NCBI RefSeq assembly: GCF_022695515.1 | Contig: NZ_JALDPT010000042.1 | Location: forward strand, 1-35,622 | Reading direction: 5' to 3' | Length of the DNA: 35,622 nt | Origin: Phenylobacterium aquaticum | Lineage (GTDB): Bacteria > Pseudomonadota > Alphaproteobacteria > Caulobacterales > Caulobacteraceae | Translations under genes and position numbers: made by a program | The notes under the pieces: model-generated | Seen by the model: only the letters and a program-made list of their open reading frames with translations | Told to the model about the DNA's origin: nothing | The model's database searches: none | Shown here: piece after piece, positions 15,851-22,557 of the stretch | Position numbering within the stretch: position 1 is the stretch's first letter | Layout of the letters: each line of letters begins with the position of its first letter

Positions 15851-16276
15851 ATGACCCGCACGGTCCTGCCGACCATCCTGATTTGGGCGCTGATCCTCGC
15901 CGCCGGGGCCTTCGCCCTGCGCTGGATGGAGTTCCAGTACTTGGCCCGCGCCTTCCCCTGGCGCGTCTATATCGGCCTGATCGGCGCGGCCTTCGCGGCC
16001 GGCGGCGTCTGGGTCGGCTGGCGTCTCGCGGCCCGCGCGGCCCCCGCTCCTTTCGCGCGCAATACCGCCGCTCAGGCCGCGCTCGGCGTCACCGGCCAGG
16101 AGATGAAGGTGCTCGAGCACCTCGCCGCCGGCCGCTCCAACAAGGAGATCGCCCAGGCGCTCGGCCTCTCGCCCAACACCATCAAGACCCACATCGCCAA
16201 TCTGTTCGCCAAGCTCGAGGTCGCCCGCCGCACCCAGGCGCTCGCCAAGGCCCGCGACCTCCACCTGATCCCGTAG
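15851..16276 (+). CDS. Membrane-anchored LuxR-type HTH regulator
   Basis: This 141-residue protein has two predicted transmembrane segments near the N-terminus (about residues 6-22 and 39-58), a short linker and a C-terminal LuxR/GerE helix-turn-helix. The HTH has the family pattern: T-x2-E-x2-VLEHLAAGRSNKEIA, then ALGLSPNTIKTHIANLFAKL. No receiver or autoinducer domain is present, so a membrane-tethered DNA-binding protein is implied. I chose ATG 15851; a TTG at 15818 in the same frame would add 11 residues. It begins 48 nt after the hydroxylase gene and may respond to membrane state. Confidence 0.8.
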   Translation: MTRTVLPTILIWALILAAGAFALRWMEFQYLARAFPWRVYIGLIGAAFAAGGVWVGWRLAARAAPAPFARNTAAQAALGVTGQEMKVLEHLAAGRSNKEIAQALGLSPNTIKTHIANLFAKLEVARRTQALAKARDLHLIP

Positions 16277-16378
16277 AGGGGCCAAATCGTCGAAATCACC
16301 CTTTCGGGCGATGGCCCCAGGCTCGCGCCACGGCCAGGCTTGCGGCATCCTCATCCAGCTCGTTCAGGGAGCCACGGC

Positions 16379-16921
16379 ATGCCCCGCTACATCCTCACCT
16401 ATGGCCTGATCTCCGGCCTGATCGTCATCCTCGGCATCATCGGGACCATCCTCGCCTCCCACGGCGGCCCGCCCCATTCCGATGTCTGGCTGGGCTATCT
16501 GATCATGCTGGTCGCGCTTTCGGCGATCCTCGTCGGCGTGAAGCGCTATCGCGACCAGGCGCTGGGCGGGGTGATCGGCTTCCTGCCGGCCCTGGGCATG
16601 GGGCTCGCCATCGCCGTCGTCGCGGGCCTCGCCTATGTGGCGGTGTGGGAGGTCTATCTGGCGCTGACCCACTACAGCTTCATGGAGATCTATGTGACCC
16701 AGGCCCTGGCCGCCAAGCGCGCCGCCGGCGTCACCGGCGAGGCCTATGCCCGGTTCGCCGCCCAGATGGAGACCATGCGCGTCCAGTACGCCAATCCGGT
16801 CTACCGCCTGCCCATGACCTTCGCCGAGATCTTCCCGGTGGGCGTGGTCATCGCCGTGATCAGCGCCGCCCTGGTGCGCAATCCCCGCTTCCTGCCCGCC
16901 CGCTCGCGGCCGGTCGGTTAG
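16379..16921 (+). CDS. DUF4199 family membrane protein
   Basis: This 180-residue protein has four hydrophobic helices (about 5-25, 35-52, 62-90 and 145-165). The pattern YGLISGLIVILG, then V-G-V-K-RYRDQALGG, then a long amphipathic segment before the last helix matches the DUF4199 family, whose function is unknown. AGGGAG upstream supports ATG 16379 over an earlier in-frame ATG at 16340. It is on the same strand as the LuxR-type regulator, 102 nt downstream, and ends 6 nt from the stop of the convergent kinase gene. Confidence 0.8.
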   Translation: MPRYILTYGLISGLIVILGIIGTILASHGGPPHSDVWLGYLIMLVALSAILVGVKRYRDQALGGVIGFLPALGMGLAIAVVAGLAYVAVWEVYLALTHYSFMEIYVTQALAAKRAAGVTGEAYARFAAQMETMRVQYANPVYRLPMTFAEIFPVGVVIAVISAALVRNPRFLPARSRPVG

Positions 16922-16926
16922 GCCGC

Positions 16927-18606
16927 TCAGTCCGCGTCCACGGGGGGCTGCAGCGCCTCGCGCACCGCAGTCTGCAGGGCGTTGATGCGGAACGGCTTGC
17001 GCAGCAGTCCGCCCTGGTCGACCACCTTGTCCACCGCGTCCATGTCGGCATAGCCGGTGGCCAGGATGATCGGCAGCCGGGGCGCCTTAAGGCGGACCTT
17101 CTGGATCACCTCGACCCCGTTCATGCCGGGCATGGCGTAGTCGACGATCAACAGGTCCGGGGGATCGTCGCCCAGGCTGGCGAGGCCCGCCTCGCCGTCC
17201 GAGGCCTGGCTGACCTGGTAGCCCAGCATCTCCAGGCACTCGACGATGAACTGGCGCACGGCGGTGTCGTCGTCGATCACCAGGATGCGGCCCTGGCCCT
17301 GGGAGGACAGCGGCGCCTCGACCGCGTGCCCCGCCCCGACCGGCGCTGGGACGGCCAAGGGCAGCCAGATGGAGAACTGGGCGCCCGCCCCCTCCTCGGT
17401 GTCGATCGTCACCGTGCCGCCCGACTGGCGGGCGATGCCGAACACCTGGCTCAGACCCAGCCCCGTGCCCTTGCCGATCGGCTTGGTGGTGAAGAACGGG
17501 TCGAAGATCTTCGAGATCAGGTGGCGCGGCACGCCGGTCCCGGTGTCGGCCACCCGGATCACGCCATAGTCACCGGCCGCCAGCTCGGCGTCTGCCGCGC
17601 TCAGGCGCGCGGTCTCCAGGGTCAGGACCCCGCCGTCGGGCATGGCGTCGCGGGCGTTGATCGCCAGGTTCAGGATCGCCAGCTCCAGCTGGTTCTCGTC
17701 GGCCATGGCCCACGGATCCTCGGGCGACAGCCGCGTCTCGATGCGCACCTGCGGCCCGATGGTGCGGATCATCAGGTCGTTCATTCCCAGGATCAGGGCG
17801 TTCAGGTCCACCGGCCGCAGCCTCAGCCGCTGGGTCCGCGAGAAGGCGAGCAGCTGGTGGGTGAGCTTCGCCGCCCGCTCCGCCGCCTCCGCCGCCAGCC
17901 GCGCCTGGCGCAGCAGCCGCTCCTCCTCCGTCCGCCGCTGGATCATGTCCAGATTGCCCAGGATCACGGTCAGCAGGTTGTTGAAGTCGTGGGCGATCCC
18001 GCCCGTCAGCCGGCCGACCGCCTCCATCTTCTGCGACTGCACCAGGGCCGCCTGCGCCCGTTCGCGCTCGGCGATCTCCTGCATCAGATGGTTGTTGGCC
18101 TCCGACAGCTCCGCGGTCCGGGCCAGGATACGGCTCTCCAGGGTGGCGTTCAGATTGCGCATGGCCTCCTCGGCGGCCTGCAGCTCATCCAGCCGCCGCC
18201 GCGCCTCATACTGCCGCCGCCGCACCCGCAGGGCCGAGCTGACGGCACTCGACAGGGTCTCGCCGTGGATCGGCCGCTCCAGCACCACCACATTGCCCAG
18301 GGCCGCCAGGGTGCGCAGCGCCTCCGGCCCCCGCCGTCCCGACCGCTTGGTGGCCAGCAGGATGAACGGAAAGTCCGACCAGGCCGGCTGCCGCGCGATC
18401 CAGGCCGAAAGGCCCGAGCGGTTGGCGTCGCCCAGGGACTCCTCGGTGATCAGGGCCGTGCCCCCGCCCACCGCCAGGGCCTGGGCCAAGCCGTCGGGGC
18501 TGTCGCAGACCTCGCACTCATGGCCCTGCCGGGTCAGAAGCTGGGCTATGACCTGGGCGTCGCGACCGCGCAGCGCCAGCAGCAAGATGCGTTCCTCGAG
18601 GTTCAC
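16927..18606 (-). CDS. Soluble hybrid histidine kinase coupled to the KaiC-like protein
   Basis: This 559-residue protein has an N-terminal receiver-like domain (about 1-130) without a clear phospho-acceptor Asp cluster, then a coiled coil (about 135-185). A HisKA domain follows with GRLTGGIAHDFNNLL, phospho-acceptor H206. The HATPase_c domain has NLAINARDAMP, DTGTGVP and GTGLGLSQV. The C-terminal receiver has VIDDD, D489 in LIVDYAMPGMNG and KPF. No membrane segment is seen, so it is cytosolic. Its GTG start overlaps the stop of the KaiC-like gene (GTGA at 18603-18606), so the two are translationally coupled and probably one pathway. The degenerate N-terminal domain is a plausible contact for the KaiC-like partner, which is inference. 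Confidence 0.88.
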   Translation of the reverse strand: MNLEERILLLALRGRDAQVIAQLLTRQGHECEVCDSPDGLAQALAVGGGTALITEESLGDANRSGLSAWIARQPAWSDFPFILLATKRSGRRGPEALRTLAALGNVVVLERPIHGETLSSAVSSALRVRRRQYEARRRLDELQAAEEAMRNLNATLESRILARTAELSEANNHLMQEIAERERAQAALVQSQKMEAVGRLTGGIAHDFNNLLTVILGNLDMIQRRTEEERLLRQARLAAEAAERAAKLTHQLLAFSRTQRLRLRPVDLNALILGMNDLMIRTIGPQVRIETRLSPEDPWAMADENQLELAILNLAINARDAMPDGGVLTLETARLSAADAELAAGDYGVIRVADTGTGVPRHLISKIFDPFFTTKPIGKGTGLGLSQVFGIARQSGGTVTIDTEEGAGAQFSIWLPLAVPAPVGAGHAVEAPLSSQGQGRILVIDDDTAVRQFIVECLEMLGYQVSQASDGEAGLASLGDDPPDLLIVDYAMPGMNGVEVIQKVRLKAPRLPIILATGYADMDAVDKVVDQGGLLRKPFRINALQTAVREALQPPVDAD

Positions 18607-20111
18607 CCCGCGCCGACCGCGGTCTCGGAGCTCAGCAGGGGCGTCGCCCCGCTATAGGTCGGCAGGCCGCTCATCACGCCCTCGAAGTCCTTCAAAGGCT
18701 CGCCGATGATGATGCCGCCCGACGCCAGCCGGAACTCGCGGATGCTGGCCTCGTGCGCGGTGGTCCGGCTCTTGGCCACCGATATGGCCTTCAGCATGCT
18801 GCCCTGGGCCTCGAAATAGCGGAACAGCACGATGGTGTCGGACAGATAGCTGAGATCCACCTCCGAGCGGATCTCGCCGACGATGCCGTGCTGGCCCAGG
18901 ATCAGGACGGTGATCACCCCCTGCTGGTTCAGATAGCTCAGCATCTCGTGCATCTGCAGCATCAGGTACTTCTCGCCCGGCATGGCCTGGAGGAAGGCGT
19001 TCAGGCTGTCGATGACGATGAACTTGACGCCCTCGGTCTCCACCGCCGCCCGCACCCGGCTGGCGAACTCGCCGGGCGACAGCTCCGCCGGATCGATCTG
19101 GAAGACCTGCAGCGCGCCGGACTCCAGATGCGGTTCGAGGTCCAGGCCCAGCGCGCGCGAGCGGGCCAGCATGGTCGTCTTGCCCTCGTCGAACAGATAA
19201 TAAGCCGCCTTGTCGCCGCGCTCGATCGCGCTCACCGCGCAGCGCACGGCCGTGCTGGTCTTGCCGACGCCCGAAGGGCCGTTCAGCAGGGCGTTGGTGC
19301 CCACCGACAGGCCGCCGCCCAGCATCTGGTCCAGCCGCTCAAGTCCGGTCGTCACCAGGGACTCGGAGAAGTCCGTATGGTGCTCGGCCGCGATCAGCCG
19401 CGGGAACACCGACACCCCGCCGGTCTCGATGACGAAGTCGTGGAAGCCGCCGCGATACTTCACGCCGCGCATCTTCACGACCCTCAGCCGCCGCCGCTCC
19501 GCGCCATATTCCTGCGCCGACTGCTCCAGGGTGATCACCCCGTGGGCGATGCTGTGCAGCTGTAGATCGCCGGGGTCGGAGCTGCGGTCGTCCAGCATCA
19601 GGACCGTGCAATTGCGGGTCGAGAAGAATTGCTTCAGCGCCAGGATCTGGCGGCGATAGCGCAGGGAGTTCTGGGCCAGCAGCCGCATCTCCGACAGGCT
19701 GTCGAACACCACCCGGGCCGGGCGCAGGCGGTCGACGCAGGCCATCACGCCTTGGATGGTCTCGCCGAGCTCGACCTCCGAGGGCTCCAGGATTGACTGC
19801 TCGCTGTCAGGGTCGAGCCCCTGCTCATTGACCAGCTCGAACAGCTCGATGCCGTCCAGGTCCCAGTTGTGGCTGCGGGCGACCTCGGTCAACTCGGCCG
19901 CGGTCTCCGACAGGGTGATGTAGAGGCCGCGTTCGCGGCGCTTCACGCCCTCCAGCAGGAACTGGAGCGCGATGGTGGTCTTGCCGCTGCCGGGCGTGCC
20001 TTCCAGCAGATAGGCGCGGTGGCTGGTCAGGCCGCCGCCGAGGATGGTGTCCAGCTCGGCGATCCCGGTCGAGATCCGCGGCGGTGGGGCGAATGTGGTC
20101 ACAGGTGGCAT
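18603..20111 (-). CDS. KaiC-like double-domain RecA-type ATPase
   Basis: This 502-residue protein has two KaiC/RecA domains. Domain 1 has Walker A GTPGSGKTT (38-46), a TLSET acidic stretch and Walker B ARVVFDSLSEM. Domain 2 has Walker A GPSGVGKTST (278-287), YLFDEGKTT and Walker B KFIVIDSLNAF. Length and domain layout match cyanobacterial KaiC. In domain 2, SDTIVLFRYFE aligns with KaiC's TDTILLLQYVE. On that alignment, the KaiC phospho-sites S431/T432 correspond to S421 and Y422. The start at 20111 is chosen because homologous sequence begins there; earlier in-frame ATGs (20162, 20267) would add a low-complexity extension. No kaiA or kaiB is in the window. Its partner is the overlapping hybrid kinase. 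Confidence 0.88.
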   Translation of the reverse strand: MPPVTTFAPPPRISTGIAELDTILGGGLTSHRAYLLEGTPGSGKTTIALQFLLEGVKRRERGLYITLSETAAELTEVARSHNWDLDGIELFELVNEQGLDPDSEQSILEPSEVELGETIQGVMACVDRLRPARVVFDSLSEMRLLAQNSLRYRRQILALKQFFSTRNCTVLMLDDRSSDPGDLQLHSIAHGVITLEQSAQEYGAERRRLRVVKMRGVKYRGGFHDFVIETGGVSVFPRLIAAEHHTDFSESLVTTGLERLDQMLGGGLSVGTNALLNGPSGVGKTSTAVRCAVSAIERGDKAAYYLFDEGKTTMLARSRALGLDLEPHLESGALQVFQIDPAELSPGEFASRVRAAVETEGVKFIVIDSLNAFLQAMPGEKYLMLQMHEMLSYLNQQGVITVLILGQHGIVGEIRSEVDLSYLSDTIVLFRYFEAQGSMLKAISVAKSRTTAHEASIREFRLASGGIIIGEPLKDFEGVMSGLPTYSGATPLLSSETAVGAG

Positions 20112-20307
20112 GGCTTCCACGGGTGGCGCGCAACAGCGCAGGTCGAGGAGGTAAACGACCATTCCGCGAAATGGCTCCTCCCCGACGGGCGCGGCCGGCC
20201 CGCAATCCGCCCCGGCCCGCGCCGCGGCCGACCCCGCGCTCTTTTCAATCCGCGGAACCGGGCGCATGATTTCCGCCAGGGAAATCAGAACAATGGGAGG
20301 AAACCTT

Positions 20308-20562
20308 ATGGCGTCCGAGTTCCCGATTCACACCCCCGAGGTCGTCGAGCACGAGCGGGCCTATCACACCTTCAACATGGTCCTGCGCTGGTCGATGCTG
20401 CTGCTCGGCGTACTCGTCCTGACCCTCACCCTGTGGTTCGCCACCCCGGCGGGCTTCTGGGGCGCGGCGATCATCGGCGCGATCGTCTTCGGCCTGGGCT
20501 ACGTCTTCCTGGTCCGCCACGAGGCGCATCAGCCGCTGGACGTCTGGACCGAGGGTCGCTGA
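20308..20562 (+). CDS. aa3-type cytochrome c oxidase subunit IV
   Basis: This 84-residue protein has an N-terminal soluble arm with a HERAYHTFNMVLRW segment and two hydrophobic helices (about 28-47 and 50-68), ending EGR. The H-x2-(A)Y-x2-F pattern just before the first helix matches the small bacterial aa3 oxidase subunit IV family found in alphaproteobacteria. The role would be structural in the respiratory oxidase of the inner membrane. ATG 20308 follows GGGAGG at good spacing. It is alone here, away from any oxidase core genes, and divergent from the KaiC-like gene. Confidence 0.7.
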   Translation: MASEFPIHTPEVVEHERAYHTFNMVLRWSMLLLGVLVLTLTLWFATPAGFWGAAIIGAIVFGLGYVFLVRHEAHQPLDVWTEGR

Positions 20563-20645
20563 TCCTGCCCCGTTTCTGACGGCCACGCATCCCTTCGGCG
20601 TCCCGGGCGTTAGCTTGGCCAGGGACGTCTGAAGGAACCTGCGTA

Positions 20646-21032
20646 ATGCGATCGATCTTGATGATGGCCGGGCTGGCTGTGCTGATCACCACGCCCTCCC
20701 TGGCCCAGGCCAGAACCTACTGCGACGAACGCGGCCATGACCGTAAGGTCGCCGGAACCATGCTGGGCGCCGTCGGCGGCGCCCTGATCGGCAACGCTGT
20801 CGCCCCGCGCGGCGGCGCCCTGATCGGCGGGATCGGCGGCGCGGTGGTCGGCAACCAGCTGGCGCGCACCAAGTGCTACAACCGCTCGGCCCGCTACCAG
20901 AGCAGCGGCCGGGTCTATGCCCGCCCGTACAACAGCGAGTACGTCCAGGCCGGCAATTGCCACATGGAGACGCGCGCCTACTACGACGACCGCGGTCAGC
21001 TGATCCAACAGCCGACCCGCGTCTGCGAATAG
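20646..21032 (+). CDS. Glycine-zipper 2TM outer-membrane-type protein
   Basis: This 128-residue protein has a Sec signal peptide (about 1-22, ending SLAQA-R). A glycine-zipper segment follows (about 37-70, GTMLGAVGGALIGN and GGALIGGIGGAVVGN). The C-terminal part is basic and Tyr-rich, with cysteines (TYCDE, KCYN, GNCH, VCE). It matches the glycine-zipper 2TM (17 kDa surface antigen/YMGG-like) group, which sits in the envelope; function is not established. Its neighbour, 9 nt downstream, is a broken lipoprotein gene, so the two may be co-transcribed. Confidence 0.8.
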   Translation: MRSILMMAGLAVLITTPSLAQARTYCDERGHDRKVAGTMLGAVGGALIGNAVAPRGGALIGGIGGAVVGNQLARTKCYNRSARYQSSGRVYARPYNSEYVQAGNCHMETRAYYDDRGQLIQQPTRVCE

Positions 21033-21041
21033 GTCTGCGCC

Positions 21042-21496
21042 ATGACCCCCGTCCGTCTGCTCCCCCTGGTCGCGGTCCTGGGGCTCGCCGCCTGCGGCCA
21101 GCCCGTCGCCCGCGGCATCTGCACCCCGTTCCCGACCACCCCCTCGGCGGCCGCGTCAGGCGCGCCGGCCCCCGCCCCCGCGGTCGGTGACCCCGCCGCG
21201 CCGGTCGAGGACTGCGTGCACCGCTGGGCCTACAGCCTGGCGGGCTCCAGGGATTCCGCCGACGAGGTGGCGGCCGCCACGGTCGCGGCCTGCTCGGGCC
21301 AGCTCTCCCGCTGGAACCAGCAGACCCTGGCCCCGGCCGCCCAGGCGGACGCGGTCAGCCTGGTCACCGGCGAGGCCACCGGCCCGATCGCGGCGCACCA
21401 TGAGTTCGCCGCTCCCGCGCCCTGTTCTACGTCGTCCAGGCCCGCGCCGGCCGCTGCGCCCCGCCGCCCCCGCCCAAGGCCGGGGCCGTCGGCTAG
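21042..21496 (+). pseudogene. Lipoprotein with C-terminal frameshift
   Basis: The reading frame starts MTPVRLLPLVAVLGLAACG, a type II signal peptide with lipobox LAAC (Cys18). A mature domain with EDCVHRWAY and AACSGQLSRWNQQ follows. At about 21409-21420, after HHEFAA, the frame becomes low-complexity (Pro/Arg-rich). Another frame there reads ALFYVVQARAGRCAPP and stops at 21494-21496. That continuation looks like a natural protein end, so a single missing base (or two extra) in the GC run gctcccgcgccc is likely. It is either a sequencing error or a real mutation. The unshifted frame would run on to 21548. Confidence 0.65.
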
Positions 21497-21588
21497 GACG
21501 GCGCCGCCGCGGTTTGCCCCTTGCCCCCTCCGGGGCGAAGCAGCCTAGGGTCCTCCCCGTCGGCCTCCGCCGGCGACGGAGCAGACCC

Positions 21589-22557
21589 ATGGATCGGCAA
21601 GCCGCGGCGACCCTGTTCGCCCAGGCCCGCGAGGCCCTGGCCCTCGGCCGCACGGCCGAGGCCGAGGCCGGCCTGCGCCGCCTGCTCGCCGTCCTGCCCG
21701 ACAATCACCAAGTGAAATATCATCTGGGCGAGGCCCGCCTGGCCCAGGGCGATTTCGCCGAGGGCTTCGCCCTCTATGAGAGCCGCCGGTTCCTGCGCGG
21801 GGACGGTCCCAAGATCACCCAGGCGGCCTGGCGCTCCGGCGAGCCCTGGACCGGCCAGCCCCTGGCCGGCAAGACCATCCTGCTGCTGGGCGAGCAGGGG
21901 TTCGGCGACCAGATCCAGTTCGTGCGCTTCGCCCTCCAGGTCCGCGACCTGGGCGCCCAGGTGCGGTTGTGCGTGGTCCCGCCCCTGCTCGGACTGTTCT
22001 CGGGGCTGGGCTTCGAGATGCACCCCCTGGCCGCCTGGGCGCCGCTTCCCGAGGCGGACTACTGGTGCCCGCTGATGAGCCTGCCCTATCGGCTCGGCGT
22101 CACCCTGGAGACCCTGCCCTCCGCCCCCTATCTGCGCACCCCCGACCACGGGGTCGGCGACTGGTCGCAGATCCGCGGAATCGGCTACGCCTGGCATGGC
22201 AGCCGCACCCACCCCAATGACGCCAACCGCTCCATGCCCTCGGCCGCCGGGCTGGAGGCCCTGGCCCCGGACATGGTCGACATGACCGAGCCGCGCGGCG
22301 GCTTCCCGGACTCCGCCGCCATCCTCGACCGCCTCGACCTGCTGATCACCGTGGACACCGCCATCGCCCACCTGGCCGGGGCCATGGGCCGGCCCTGCTG
22401 GGTGCTGCTGCCGGCCATCGGCTGCGACTGGCGCTGGCTGCAGGACCGCGCCGACACGCCCTGGTATCCGTCCCTGAGGCTCTATCGCCAGCCCGCCCCC
22501 GGCGACTGGGACAGCGTCATCGCCCAGGTCCGGGCCGACCTCGCGCGGGGGCTCTAG
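21589..22557 (+). CDS. TPR-containing glycosyltransferase (GT9/GT41-like)
   Basis: This 322-residue cytosolic protein opens with about two tetratricopeptide-type helical hairpins (residues 1-60: AREALALGRTAEAEAGLRRL, YHLGEARLAQGDFAEGFALY). The remainder has a GT-B-like core: ILLLGEQGFGDQIQFVRF at about 98-115, and near the C-terminus LLITVDTAIAHLAGAMGRP, a nucleotide-sugar-site motif of GT9/TPR glycosyltransferases. It probably transfers a sugar to a polysaccharide or surface protein. The ATG at 21589 has GGAGC about 6 nt upstream and avoids a long upstream extension that overlaps the previous gene. Its stop overlaps that of the bacteriophytochrome gene (CTAG at 22554-22557). Confidence 0.82.
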   Translation: MDRQAAATLFAQAREALALGRTAEAEAGLRRLLAVLPDNHQVKYHLGEARLAQGDFAEGFALYESRRFLRGDGPKITQAAWRSGEPWTGQPLAGKTILLLGEQGFGDQIQFVRFALQVRDLGAQVRLCVVPPLLGLFSGLGFEMHPLAAWAPLPEADYWCPLMSLPYRLGVTLETLPSAPYLRTPDHGVGDWSQIRGIGYAWHGSRTHPNDANRSMPSAAGLEALAPDMVDMTEPRGGFPDSAAILDRLDLLITVDTAIAHLAGAMGRPCWVLLPAIGCDWRWLQDRADTPWYPSLRLYRQPAPGDWDSVIAQVRADLARGL

